From contig NC_088780.1 of assembly GCF_958450345.1 (NCBI RefSeq), positions 38,897,667-38,961,666 on the forward strand: a stretch of DNA of 64,000 nucleotides. The letters run 5' to 3'. Shown here piece after piece: positions 1 to 10,901 of the stretch (position 1 is the first letter of the stretch; each line of letters starts with the position of its first letter). The position numbers and the translations under genes were made by a program. The stretch is from Calliphora vicina. Lineage: Eukaryota; Arthropoda; Insecta; Diptera; Calliphoridae. The notes under the pieces are model-generated. The model saw nothing but the letters and a program-made list of their open reading frames with translations, was not told the origin of the DNA and did no database searches.

Positions 1-164
1 ACCAAATGAGATAATCAGAAATTGAAAAGTCATGTGATAGATAACACAAGTCAACAGCAAAAACCACCACTATATAGATGCATATATATATATATATGCA
101 TCACGGTTACATAAGTACAAAAATGGTAAAATTTTGTAATTCTATGTATAGATTTTTTTTCATT

Positions 165-870
165 TTTATACACTACACCACCATAGTGGGGAGGGTATTA
201 TACGTTTGTGCAGATGTTTGTAACGCCCAAAATATTAATCTAACACCCACCTTAAAGTATACCGATCAACTTAGAATCTGAGTCGATTAAACAATGTCCG
301 TCCGTCCGTCTGGTTGGCTGGCTGGCTGGCTGTCCATGTAAACCTTGTGCTCAGAGTACAGGTCGTAATTTTGAAGATATTTCGATCAAATATGGTAGAT
401 ATTATTTTTTCGGGCCAAGAACCAAGCCTATTGAAACTGGCTGAAATCGGTCCATTATTTCACCTAGCCCCCATACAAATGTCCTTCTGAAATTGGACTT
501 TATCGGTCATAAATGTTTAATTTATAAATGTATCTCCACAAATTGCGCTCCAAAAAAGTTTTATAAATACAAAATTCATGTCACCAATGTTGGTTACGAT
601 ATGTCCATAATTAGTCATAGCTCCCATATAGACCCGCTTCCGAAAATCACTTTAACGTGCATAAATCGCTTAAAAATGTTGGTATACTCACAAAATTCAA
701 CATAGTTAACTTTAATATAGACACAAATCACACGACCTAATTTCATGGTGATCGTTCCATAATTGGTCCTAGCCCCCATATAAGGCCCACTTCCGAAAAT
801 CACTCAAAAATATAAAATATTGAAATTTTAAAAGAAAAATGTTTTTGCTCTTTTACTTAGTGTATTATAT
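165..870 (-). repeat. Family A interspersed repeat, larger part
   Basis: This is one of five copies of a ~700-bp repeat (others near 26.3, 32.2, 38.7 and 55.3 kb), here reversed. On this strand it opens with the terminal hairpin sequence (CACCACCATAGTGGGG followed by AGGGTAT), then a (GTCY)n/GGCT tract at 298-333. The rest is diverged ~155-bp units built around 'tatggaccgatc'. Its last ~40 bp lie at 2181-2222, because a foldback element is inserted at 870/871. The short open frames inside recur in every copy only because the copies are related, so I do not call genes. Confidence 0.8.
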
Positions 871-2180
871 TACACAGTACAACACATGATTTTGGGACTC
901 AATTCTGACAATTGCACGTGAAAGTAGCCCCAAAAATAAGAACTTCTGCATCATTAGTTTTGTCAAGTTGGCTGCCGTAATAATTTAATGACCATACGAA
1001 TTTTTTTTCCTCAATGTGGATTTTTATCACTTTTTCTATATATTAGCACGGTTATATCTCATATACCGTACGGAATATCTCTTTTGTGGCTGAAGCAAAG
1101 TTGTAGATATTGAACAGTAGAAAAAAAGTACGGAACATACCTACCCGAAAAAGGTGCACCCAGTGCCTTAAAAATCGCAAAAATGCCCTTTTTTAACCAA
1201 TTTTTCACCTTTTTTGCTCAATAACTGGATTACAAATCCAATTATGGACCGATCACCATGAAATTAGGTCGTGTGATTTGTGTCTATGTGAAAGTTATTT
1301 ATCATGAATTTTGTATGTATACCATCATTTTTATAAGATTTATTCACTTTAAAGTGATTTTCGGAAGCGGGTCTTATATGAGAGCTATGAATAATTATGG
1401 ACCGATCATAATAAAATTTTTTGACATGAATTTTATATATATAAAACTTATTTTGAGCGAAATTAGTGTAGATACATATATAAATTAAACATTTATGACC
1501 GATAAAGTCCAATTTCGGGAGCGCATTTGTATGGGGGCAAGGTGAACTAATGAACCGATTTCAGCCAATTTCAACAGGCTTCGTCCTTGGTCCGAACAAA
1601 TTATATGTACCAAATTTTTTTATGATCGGTCCATAATTAGTCATAGCTCCCATATAAGACCCGCTTCCGAAAATCACTTTAAAGTGAATAAATCTGTTAA
1701 AAATGATGGTATACATACAAAAGTAATGATAAATAACATTCATATAGACACAAATCACACGATCTAATTTCATGGTGATCGGTCCATAATTGGATTTGTA
1801 ATCCAGTTATTGAGCAAAAAAGATGAAAAATTGGTTAAAAAAATTTAAAAAATGGGAATTTTTGCGATTTTTAAGGCACTGGGTGCACCTTTTTCGGGTA
1901 GGTATGTTCCGTACTTTTTTTCTACTATTCAATATCTACAACTTTGCTTCAGCCACAAAAGAGATATTCCGTACGGTATACGAGATATAACCGTGCTAAA
2001 ATATAGAAAAAGTGATAAAAATCCACCTTGAGGAAAAAAAATTCGTATGGTCATTAAATTATTACGGCAGCCAACTTGACAAAGCTAATGATGCAGAAGT
2101 TCTTATTTTTGGGGCTACTTTCACGTGCAATTGTCAGAATTGAGTCCCAAAGCAATGAACTGAAAAATGTTGTACTGTGT
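871..2180. mobile_element. Foldback (long inverted repeat) DNA element inserted in family A
   Basis: The two arms (about 871-1432 and 1617-2180) are near-perfect reverse complements around a ~185-bp loop. The termini read ACACAGTACAAC and its complement. The outer ~365 bp of each arm are unrelated to other sequence in the window. The inner part, from about 1236 to 1794, is family A sequence in forward and then inverted orientation. TATAT flanks both sides (866-870 and 2181-2185). The undisturbed family A copy at 32.9 kb carries this site once, so a 5-6 bp target duplication is likely. There is no transposase, so the element is non-autonomous. The superfamily is unknown. Confidence 0.75.
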
Positions 2181-2222
2181 TATATGGTTGGGCTTGACCG
2201 ACCATACTTTCTAACTTGTTTT
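2181..2222 (-). repeat. Family A, remaining end beyond the foldback insertion
   Basis: The sequence GGTTGGGCTTGACCGACC, followed by ATACTTTC and ACTTGTT, is the outer end of family A, as seen reversed at 32.92-32.96 kb. It completes the copy that starts at 165. Confidence 0.75.
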
Positions 2223-2630
2223 TTCTTCAATTTGTTATTATAACTCCGAAACTACTGAGCCGATTAAAAAACAATATATGTATATGTGCACACAAAAAAA
2301 TAATCGAGGCTATATTAACTAAGCTTGCATAGTTATTTTTTTTTATATGAAAATGAAAAACTAAGTTTTATTATCTATGCTAATAGGTAATTCAAACAAT
2401 ACACTTTACCTAAAAACTATGTTAATATAACTATTGGAATTAGTAACATCTTCGAATTTATTTGTACGAAGTTTTTTTGTTTATTTAATGTCAATTGAAA
2501 ATATTTTTGGTGCAAAAGGGTATGTATATATTAAATTAACTTTAAAAATATGAAAATTTAAATAAATTATATTTTTAGCAATATAATCAAACGCGTGGAG
2601 ACACGCGACATGTATAGAATGAAGTAAAAG
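2223..2630. other. AT-rich spacer with a family H scrap
   Basis: The segment 2227-2285 matches the 'ataactccgaaactactgag' part of family H (copies near 3.97, 9.2, 9.36 and 11.24 kb). The rest shows no gene and no recognisable repeat. Confidence 0.5.
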
Positions 2631-2640
2631 TGTTATTCAC

Positions 2641-2940
2641 GTTTTTGATAGACCTTCAACTTCAGCAGTGGCCCAACAACAATTACAGCAAAGGCGTTCA
2701 AAAACTCAAATAAATTTACAAACGCGAGATCCTACGAAACTTTTGGTGAAACAAGTCCCCAAAAGTAATCAAAATTCCACAATACCACCACAGACATCGT
2801 CTTTGGACAATGAAAGAGATTATTTTCAAAACTCAAAAAATCAAGCAGCCCACAACAAGCTCAACTCCCGACAAATCTACCTACATGGCAAGTTATCTCC
2901 CAGAAGTACCGGTATTGAAATGTTTCAATATTTTATTTAA
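2641..2940 (+). other. Coding-like Q/N/S-rich fragment, unidentified
   Basis: An open stretch of about 100 codons runs to the stop at 2938-2940. In frame it begins with residues like VFDRPSTSA, then a run rich in Gln, Asn, Ser and Thr (AQQQLQQRR). It ends with NKLNSRQIYLHGKLSP. There is no ATG at its head: the first start-like codon is GTG at 2668. The composition is more protein-like than other frames of this length here. The NKLNSRQI segment resembles NKLNSTQI in the Tc1-like transposase at 9.79 kb, so it may be a transposase relic. It could also be an orphan exon. I cannot decide. Confidence 0.25.
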
Positions 2941-2981
2941 CTGTTCTGTTAATGGTGTTTAGCTAATTATTTGGTATTGTT

Positions 2982-3092
2982 AAGGCCCATTATTACAACT
3001 TGCCTTTATAGTTAAAGGTAACTTTAAGCAATAGAAAAAGGTACCCTTAAAGTTAACTTTAACTATAAAGGCAAGTTGTAATAATAGACCTG
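2982..3092. mobile_element. Small MITE, near-perfect hairpin
   Basis: Two arms of about 45 bp (2982-3029 and 3047-3092) are reverse complements, with termini like AAGGCCCATTATTACAACTT. The loop is ~17 bp and there is no coding sequence. Confidence 0.7.
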
Positions 3093-3108
3093 AGAATAAT
3101 AAGAATTT

Positions 3109-3292
3109 GAATGTTAGTATGTGGAATGTCCATCTCTATCTCAGATTGCAGGTTTGAATCAAAAATAGTGATACTATAACAATTGGTTCTTAAGTTTATT
3201 ATTAATAAAACAAAACCTTTAAATCTGACTAGTACTGGAACATATCAATAGATAGAGATGGACAGCCATTCCACATAATAACATTTACATTC
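3109..3292. mobile_element. Small MITE with ~35-40 bp inverted ends
   Basis: The left arm 3109-3142 (core ATGTGGAATGTCCATCTCTA) is repeated inverted at 3251-3292 with small indels. The ~110-bp middle is AT-rich and non-coding. Confidence 0.65.
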
Positions 3293-3669
3293 ATAAGGTT
3301 AGATATTAATTGTTTCCAAAATCAATTTTATTTGTAATGTTTTCCATTAAGTTTTCATTTTATCAATAAATAAAGATAAATTAAATAAAAAATCAATTTC
3401 ATTGTCATTAGTAGTAATAGCATAGAAAAAATAGTTAATTTAACTAAACAGATATTTTATTACATAGATAATTTACCAAAAATAAAAGTATAAATTAGCT
3501 TTGCTATCATTTGTAATTTTGAAAAGTTTATAAGAAAGTTTAACAAAAATTTTTGTTGATTTTTCGAACAAGGAAATCAACAAAAATTTTAGGCATATTT
3601 ACTAAATAACTTTGTAAATGCCATTCTACCCTTGCTCTTAGTTAAATTTATACTATATTTTTAGGCAAT
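3293..3669. other. AT-rich spacer with one perfect hairpin
   Basis: No gene is seen. At 3546-3562 and 3574-3590 there is a perfect 17-bp inverted repeat (aaaatttttgttgattt) with an 11-bp loop, which could form a stem-loop. Function unknown. Confidence 0.5.
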
Positions 3670-4295
3670 ATAACCTATAGAATTTTTTGTGTGTGAAAAT
3701 TTGTACATAGCCTGGGGAAATTGTTTTCAAAATTCAATCAATCGAAAGAAGAACATTATCTACTCAATTTTATGTATATCAAACAAAAAAGTTAAATTTT
3801 GTGAAAATGAGCGAATTCACTTAATTGTGAATAAATTCGAAAATAATCCATCGATTTTGATGGTCGATATTTCAACAATTTCTACCGTTTTCGATTTTTC
3901 ATGAGTTTTTGAAACACAAAAAATTTGTTATTTTCATGTAAAAAATATATGTTTTTGCTTCAATTGTTAATATAACTCCGAAACTACTGAGCCCATTAAA
4001 ACACAATATGTCAAGGGATTAAAGGCTATGTAAATCTAAACTTTTGTAAGCTTATTTTAAAAATATGGGACTATCACTTTCTGAGTTATCTTAAATTATG
4101 TGGAGAAATGTCTAAAAAAATCACAATTTTACTTAAACATTTTTTACAAAAAACCTCTCCATAGAATTTAAAATTTGGACCATATTTGTACTACTGGAAC
4201 GAAAATACATCAAATTTGTGTAGTGGTTTAAAATGCCTCCCAAATTTTTTCGATTTTGTTGCCCTGTGTAATTGATCAACCTATGAAATGAGTGT
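3670..4295 (+). repeat. Family H interspersed repeat
   Basis: The part 3685-3990 matches 10.91-11.25 kb. The part 3955-4290 matches, inverted, 9.00-9.25 kb. Shared landmarks are 'ttgtacatag', 'caatcaatcgaaagaagaac', 'ataactccgaaactactgag' and 'gttgccctgtg'. It is non-coding, and its ends cannot be fixed from three partial copies. Confidence 0.7.
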
Positions 4296-4700
4296 TTGAA
4301 AAGGGTTCTACATGAAAAAATCAATTTTATAGGTCTGCAAAATAAAGTAAAATATTTTTTAAAATTTTTGATTTAAAATTATTGTAGAAAAGATTTAAAT
4401 TTTTTTTTTTTTAATTTATTTTATTTCGTCGATTTAAAAATTGTTAATGTCTTATTAGGAAGTGGGTACACTAAACAAGTGAAACCATTTATGGGACAGC
4501 AGAGCAAAAAATGACCAATGGATCACTAAAGACTAGCGTCTGATAGAAAACATAACAAAATGTTGTTGGCGTTGTGAACAATTTTTTAGGAAATCAGAAG
4601 GCTGAAAATTATGAGAAATTATGAGAAACTATTTACAGACCTTTTAATTAGCTTTAAAAATTCTATGTTCTCTATATCTGCACGGAACAATACGCTGCTT
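4296..4700. other. AT-rich non-coding stretch
   Basis: Homopolymer A/T runs and no open frame of note. I see nothing recognisable. Confidence 0.4.
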
Positions 4701-5100
4701 TTAATTTTGATATTTCAAGTGGGCGTGGCACTTCCCATACAAAGTAAATAGTTATTATAGAATATCTGGTAAACTACAACTATGGAAACCGCAAAACTTA
4801 GCGGATTCTTGACTTAAAATGGGTGGAATTGTATAAATGGGCGTGGCACCACCCATTGAAAGTAAATAGTTATTTTCGAATATCTGGAGAACTATAATAG
4901 TAAAATTATCTAAACTTTGTACAAATCAATTTCTCGTCACTGTACGGAGTTTGGCTGAAAATGGACGGGATTGGATTAGTGGGCGTGGCAGCTACCATAC
5001 AAAGTAAATAGTTATTTTCGAATATTTGAAGAACTATATCTGTGTAAGTCTTCAAACTTTAAATGAATCAATTTCATATCACGACATATCGGTAAAACAA
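4701..5100 (+). repeat. Family D: three ~120-145 bp units, Helitron-type body
   Basis: Three diverged tandem units begin near 4718, 4838 and 4980, each with GGGCGTGGCA followed by a CCATACAAAGTAAATAG-like block. The same units occur at 23.69-24.5 kb, where they run into a Helitron-like 3' end, and inverted at 46.94-47.28 kb. I therefore infer a piece of a non-autonomous Helitron lacking both ends. Confidence 0.55.
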
Positions 5101-5204
5101 TGTAGACCTGTGTAACCTTTGGATAAACGTATTTTCTTTAGGAATTATTGCAATTTATCGTAGTCAGTAATAATGCTTAAAACTAGTGAATATTTTAGAG
5201 CAAA

Positions 5205-5400
5205 ATCATTAAGATGTCATTGTTAATCGTAAAAACTGAAGCATTTGGGGTTCAGAGAAACCAAATTTTATTGTCGAATAGCAAAAGTGTCACTGTTTGG
5301 TGCAGATTTTATGCTGGAGACATCATTGGACCAAACTTCTTCGAAATTAAAGTCAAACAGTGACTGCTGATCAGTATTGCGATATGATAGGATAATTCTT
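5205..5400 (+). pseudogene. Mariner-like transposase fragment (WCxxxAGxIIGPxFFE block)
   Basis: Translated across two frameshifts, this segment gives IWGSEKPNFIVE, then KSVTVWCRFYAGDIIGPNFF, then TVTADQYCDMI. These blocks lie in this order between the first and second catalytic Asp of a mariner-type DDE transposase. In-frame stops and frameshifts make it dead. Only ~65 codons survive, with no terminal repeat. The minus-strand fragment at 22.70-23.07 kb carries the neighbouring blocks (IDMWF, DGATCHT, DLTPLDFF) and may come from the same family. Superfamily is secure; subfamily is not. Confidence 0.65.
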
Positions 5401-6810
5401 TCTGCTAAAAATTTAATGATTTTTATGTAGACAATATGTCATGAATTAATTCAACATGAAATTAGTTGATTTCAAGGTTAATATTGGGATTCCTTGACTT
5501 AAAACGGTTAACGGTTAAGACTTTTTTTGTGATACTTTTCTTACAATTATTGAATTTATGTAAATTTTTATGATTTTATGGAAAATGTTTGTAGTTTTTT
5601 ATGTTGATTTCTAGTTTATAAGATTTTTTATAAAATTAATTAAAAAAAGGTTTAAATATGTATTGAAAAGTGGCCATAAATTGATAGTTTATATTATGAG
5701 TATGTCTGTACGGAGACTTAATTGATTCAGTGTATATTCCTCCTCGGAAACTAAAGACCCTAGAGAATATTTAAAAAAAAATAAAAGGCAATAATCTTGG
5801 ATGTGTACATTTACCACTTAAAAACGATTTTAGTAAACAATTTAACCTAAAATGGATCAATGACACTTTTATTTTTGTAGTAGCACATGCAAACAAGCTT
5901 GACCCACAAAAACGTTTTTTTTTATTTTTATTATTTTAATTTAATTGAGTTAATCACAAAATAAATTCACTTTTATATTTTAATCAAGACGTGTGAACAA
6001 CAACTCTACATACATGCAAGCTCTCTTGTAAGTTTGAGTCAAAAAGAAGCGACATAAAACCTTTAATGCTTTGAAAGCTTGTCAGCCTTGTCCATATTCA
6101 TAGAAAAATGTACTCTAGTGTAAACACTTAATTTCCTTTGTTTTTCCTGTTCGCAACTCTTTGTTTTTTGTTGTTGTTGTTTTCTATTACACATTCATTC
6201 ATTTACATAAAATTTACATATACTTTTGAAAAACTTGATGTGTTTCAAAACGCACACTAACACACAAATACACACACACGTGCACTTACACATATTCATA
6301 CATGTTTACAAATACGTTTAAATTAAACTAACTACCAACTAATTTAAATGTTTGAAACACCTCCTCTTTTAGCCTCACGTACCAAACGCCCTCTTCCCCC
6401 ATCATTGTCAGCTTTTTCGTCATAAACGTAAGTGTATGTTCGCTTAAGAACGCCAATCAGTTGTAGAACAAAACGTATGTACGTGTTGGGTGCGTGTTTT
6501 AAAATGATTTAATTACAAATTGTTTTCAATTATAGAAAATATCTGAGATTTTTTGAACAAAACAAAAAAACCCCGTATTTAACCGACAAACGGAAAATAC
6601 CTTTAAGTTCCTTTCCTTTGCGTATTTCCGTGACTTAGTAAGTAAATTAATTTTCTAATTTGAATTTAAATATTTTGATTGTACTTAGTTATGGCTAGTT
6701 ATTAAATATATTGTATAAACAATTAGTTAATTAACTATAAATGTATCTAGTGTGAAGTCTTTGAACTATATATATTCTAGTTAAGAATTGCATTTAATTT
6801 GAATTTAACG
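5401..6810. other. Quiet AT-rich DNA, no gene seen
   Basis: There are no open frames above background and no recognised transposon. Low-complexity tracts include GTTGTTGTTGTT near 6170 and a CA-rich run at 6250-6300 (cacacac repeats). This could be host intergenic or intronic DNA. Confidence 0.4.
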
Positions 6811-6811
6811 G

Positions 6812-7077
6812 TATGTAACAGCTGCTTTCAATATTTATCAGGTTGATGATTAACAAGCTGTTATTAACATTGTTTATAATGACAATATTAACTGTAAAGC
6901 AGCTTGTGGAAATAGAACACTCATGTTTTTCGATAGAGAATTCTTGAAACTACTATAAGATGTCGCTGTTATATAAATACTGATGGGACGAGCAACAATC
7001 GTTGAGTTCTTGATTGAGTCAACATCAAGTGGATCAATAATTTATGTGTGGTCTAAAATCGTAATTTAAGTGTATTT
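6812..7077 (+). repeat. Family E, LTR-like repeat, 5' part
   Basis: It starts TGTAACAGCTGC and contains TATATAAATACTGAT near 6972, like an LTR promoter. It resumes after the hAT insertion at 8516. Other copies are inverted at 19.98-20.26 and 27.84-28.1 kb, and direct at 30.75-31.0 kb. Without the insertion it would be a solo-LTR-sized unit of ~420-530 bp. No internal retrotransposon genes are present. The LTR assignment is inference. Confidence 0.45.
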
Positions 7078-8515
7078 ATTAGGGTATTCGAAATATTCGA
7101 TTTTTCTCTTGTTCGAATAAAACGAATAATTCGAATAAGAGATTTTAACTTGTTCGAATAATTCAATCACACGTTTAAAATTAATCGAATTATTCGAATA
7201 ATTTAAATTTTTTTAAAAAAGTAAAGAATGAAGTTTTGATTTCGGTTTTTTAATATTTTATTATTAAAGAAAAACAAAAAATAACGTTAAATTTAACAAT
7301 TCAAGTATTGATAATGTTAAAAAACATTCAAAAACAAAGTCCATTATTAAATTTTCAACAGAAATATTCTGATCAGATTAACTCCCGAACAATCTACAAA
7401 ACAATTAACTAGCAAACCCTTTAGTTTACGTTTTGGAGCTATGCTTTAAAAAATTTTAGCTAGTTGGACATGATCCTGAAATCCAGTACAATATAAACGT
7501 ATTAAGAACTTTTTTATGTCGTTCATTAATTCGGGTTTTAAATTCAGTAACTAATTCTTTAGTAAATTAATTATTCACTATTTCTAAATTATTTATAACA
7601 AATTGTATTATAAATCAAGCTCTATCAACGTTGCCGAATCTTTGCTTAATAAAGTGGTCTTGTGAAATTACACAATAAAGGGAATCTGTCCAAAGTTTTA
7701 TATCATCATGATATATGATATATGAAATACTCAAAAAGCTTATTACCATGTTAGACAAAGATGTTCAATGATGTTTAAAATCATGTATAAGACAAACTCC
7801 ATGATTTTCTTGCGACAAAACGTTAGTTTGCAATATTTGTGTTTATCATTCGATTTATTAAATATTTTGCAACATTTACGTACGCGGTTAATAACATCAC
7901 TTATATACATATATTTTAAGATCATGGCCTTCATCTATTTCAATGTAATCATTATAAATGTCATCCTCAATATCACTTTCGACCACCGTTTCAAAATCAC
8001 ACTCTCCATCACATTCAACTCCACTTTAATCTAAGTTAATTTTTAGATTATTAATTGTGATTCTTCTAATATTTCCCCAGCTAAATAACAAATATTTTAT
8101 TCTGTACCTTTTATTTTCATTGGTTCAAGTCCTAAGTTAAAAATTTTGAAAGATTTGTTTTTAGAATTGTAACTTCTTGCAGTAATATTTATATACTTAT
8201 AGAAGGAGCTATCGAAGCACTCATCTACAGTGATCGAAAGTCCCTTTTTCTTTAGTTATTTGTAGAATTTCATAAACAATACAATTTTTCATTATTACTT
8301 ATTACTACTTATTTTTAAATTTGAAATTATGAAAAATTTTAAGCAATTTAATAAATTTAAATATATATGAACATTTATTCGTTTTATTCGATTATTCTAC
8401 ATAAAATTGTTCGAATTATTCGTTATTCGAAAATGGCCATTTTTAAATTGTTCGAATAATTATTCGTAAGAAATTATTCGATTAATCGAACGATCATTAG
8501 TCGAATGAATACCCT
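7078..8515 (-). mobile_element. Decayed hAT-type DNA transposon
   Basis: The ends are inverted repeats TAGGGTATTCGA... and ...GAATACCCTA. Both subterminal regions (7085-7205 and 8376-8500) are packed with TTCGAATAATTCG-like motifs in both orientations, typical transposase-binding arrays. The transposase pseudogene lies between them on the minus strand (next entry). The 8-bp flanks are reverse complements of each other (GTATTTAT / ATAAATAC) rather than direct, so no clean target duplication can be shown. Confidence 0.6.
7410..8030 (-). pseudogene. hAT transposase, degenerate
   Basis: On the minus strand, residues like INRVRKCCKIFNKSNDKHKY are followed, after a gap and stops, by TSLSNMVISFL and then a helical stretch with INNLEIVNN and TEFKTRINERHKK. 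This matches the order in hAT transposases: the VRKIVRLFKKS-like block, the TRWxSLxxM block, and the long helical region before the C-terminal dimerisation domain. The TRW block is damaged (stop in place of RW) and the C-terminal hATC domain is missing. It was recognised from pattern only, so hAT is likely but the lineage is not known. Confidence 0.5.
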
Positions 8516-8776
8516 AATAAATACTGATAGGACGACCAATAACCGCTTAGTTCATAGAGAATCTAGATTAAGTCAACTTCGATCAATATTTTAAGTATCT
8601 TTATTCTAGTCAATTATAAAAGTCTATTTGTATAAAAACTAAGAGTCACTATTTAAACTGTATGTAAATTTAATTAAATAAAGAGTTGATACAATTCGCA
8701 TTTATTAGCAGTTACAAGAATTCGATTTATTTAAAAGAAATAAACCATCTTTTTTAAAAGGTAAAAACGTAACAAT
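8516..8776 (+). repeat. Family E, LTR-like repeat, 3' part
   Basis: It opens with a second copy of the ~110-bp segment that also precedes the hAT insertion (ATAAATACTGATAGGACGA). It then continues with AATAAAGAGTTG (possible poly-A signal near 8679) and ends AAAACGTAACA. Matching ends occur at 30.86-31.0 kb. Confidence 0.45.
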
Positions 8777-9396
8777 ATTATCAAAATATGTTACAGTTCA
8801 GATGTTCTACAAAAAAGTCGTTCTCCAAAATATACTTTAAGATAATGATTGAAAACAATTTTTGGTAGAAATTTTGTTGGCGAAAATAAAAAAAAAAAAA
8901 TTATAAAAAACAAATATTTTGTTGAAAAAAAAAATAAAAAATTTTATTAAAAATATTTTTTTTTACTTTTTTAACAAAATTTTTAACGATTTTCATCCAT
9001 AACACAGGGCAACAAAATCGAAAAAAATTTAGAGGCTTTTTAAACCACTACACAATTTTGATGCATTGTGGTTCCAGTAGTACAAATTTTAAATTCTATG
9101 GAGAAGTTTTTTTTTTAATTTTTTTTTCTAAAATTGTGAATATTTTTTGATGTTTATCCACACAATTTATGATAACCTTTAATCTGTTTATATATTACGT
9201 TTTAATCGGCTCAGTAGTTTCGGAGTTATAATAATAAATTGAAGCAAAAAATATATTTTTTACGTTTCTGCCGTTTTCGATTTTCATGATTTTTTTAAAA
9301 CAAAAAAAAAATTGGATATTTTCACATAACAAATATACTTTTTGCTTCAATTTGTTATTATAACTCCGAAACTACGGAGCCCATTAAAAAACAATA
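8777..9396. repeat. Family H, two inverted copies head to head
   Basis: 9005-9250 is family H reversed (gggcaacaaaatcg ... ttcggagttat). 9250-9396 is family H forward (attataactccgaaacta). The arms 9185-9245 and 9338-9395 can pair with a ~90-bp loop. 8777-9004 is A/T homopolymer-rich with no features. Confidence 0.6.
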
Positions 9397-10901
9397 CACT
9401 GGTGCATATTCCTATAAACGCACTTAATTTGTTTCTGTATTTTTGTTATATCTTTGTTGTTCTCATCCAAATGCAAAATTTAACTTTTTTTAATGAGAGA
9501 CAACTTAACGATACTTTTTGAAAGTAATTAAGTTTTTTTTCTTATTCTTGTTGTTTGCCTTAATTATGCGATCAAATGTTCTTGGTGCTATTTTAAGTGG
9601 AAGATTCGTATAAACGCAGACGTGAAATTTATTTTTAAAAAAGTTACCAAAAATAAAATATTATCAATTTTAGTTTTTTTTTTCAACCAAAGATACATAC
9701 GTTTCTAATAGTAACATCTCAATTTACTGCAACTTTTTCTATTTGAATCAATAAATTTCATCACTTTTAAAGAAGCCCAAGGGAACTTTTTTGTCCGATC
9801 AAGAAAAGATACAAATTAAATTTTTTCACGACCAAGGCTGTTCCAATAGAAAAATTGGACGTAAAATCGATTGTTCGGAAAGTGTGGTGCGAAATTTCTT
9901 GAAGAGAGCTCAAAATTATGGAGTTCGCAAACCTACAAAGGGAAATACAAAACTAACAAGAAGACAACTTAATCTAATAAAACAAGAAGCAACCCGCAAC
10001 AAATTGAATTCCACACAAATAAAGAATAAATTGAATCTTCCAGTGACTTCCAAACACGTTGCACACATTTTACGAAACAATGAAAACATAAAATGAAAAA
10101 AGCCAAAATGTAAACCAAAGAAAATATATGAAATGGACAGATGAGTGGAAAAAAGTAATTTTCTCTGCTATTGGCACGATTTGAGATCAAACGATGTTCG
10201 GATATCAAAACGTAATTTCGGTGGTGGCAGTATTATGGTTTGGGCAGCATTTTCTGCAGTTGGCAAGTCGAAAATATGTTTTGTTCCGACAAAAATTAAT
10301 AATGCGATTTATAACGAACTGTTGGAAGATGCTCTTCTCTCATTTATGGATAAAAAATAGATGAAGATTGCATATTCCAACAAGATAATGCTGCAGTCCA
10401 TGTTTCTAAGCAATCGAAATCTTGGTTTAATGAACATAGCATTCCTCTGTTGGACTGGCCGGCTTGTATTCGGACTTAAGAACTTGTGGGGATACATGGC
10501 CCGTAATGTTTATGCAAATAATGCCCAGAATTAAAGCATAATGACTGTGACAGAGCTGAAACTAAGAATTAAACAAGTATGGGAGGAAATTGAATCCAAT
10601 CTGCTTAAAAAATTAGTGGAATCAATGCCAGGCCGTATTTTTGAAACAATCCATAACAAAGGATCATCCACACATTATTAATAATGCTACAGTGGCCCAT
10701 AAATTAAAGTGCGTTTATAGGAAAATACCCTTAAAAATGGCTGTTAATCTCGAAATTTAAGTAAAAAAAATAAATACAAATGAATTTTTTTTGTAAACAA
10801 TATTTTAAGTGAAGTCTTAACTAATTTAATAAACAAATTTGTAGCCCTCTAAAATTTTCTTAAAAAAAAGTAGTGTGCGCTTATAGGAATATGCACCAGT
10901 G
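9397..10901 (+). mobile_element. Tc1-like transposon with doubled (IR/DR-type) inverted repeats
   Basis: The outer ends are inverted: CACTGGTGCATATTCCTATA at 9397 and its complement ending at 10901, matching over ~28 bp. TA flanks both sides (9395-9396 and 10902-10903). A second, inner repeat with GTATAAACGCA lies near 9608, and its inverted partner GTGCGTTTATAGG lies near 10705, about 185-210 bp inside each end. This is the IR/DR layout known from Minos- and Sleeping Beauty-like Tc1 elements. It sits inside a family H repeat, whose sequence resumes at 10902. It is non-functional because its transposase is broken. Confidence 0.9.
9791..10681 (+). pseudogene. Tc1-like transposase, inactivated
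   Basis: The N-terminal frame 9791-10096 (101 codons, from a TTG, original ATG not evident) holds the two helix-turn-helix DNA-binding units: CSNRKIGRKIDCSESVVRNF, then TRRQLNLIKQEA...STQIKNKLNLPVTS. After stops and shifts the catalytic part continues from 10145 (YWHDLR, then FGGGSIMVWAAFSAVGKSKI). A deletion with frameshift around 10160 removes the first catalytic Asp block, normally just before YWHDLR. The second Asp survives in FQQDNAAVH (codon 10384-10386). The third acidic region survives only as SDLKNLWGYM, having lost the PIE. The C-terminus continues to ~10681 (ESMPGRIFETIHNKGSSTHY). This copy cannot be active. Confidence 0.85.

Noticed and set aside
6812..8776. A full LTR retrotransposon between the TGTAACA-like ends
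   Set aside because: The sequence between is a hAT element with its own inverted ends, not gag-pol. At most this is one LTR-like unit interrupted by a DNA transposon.
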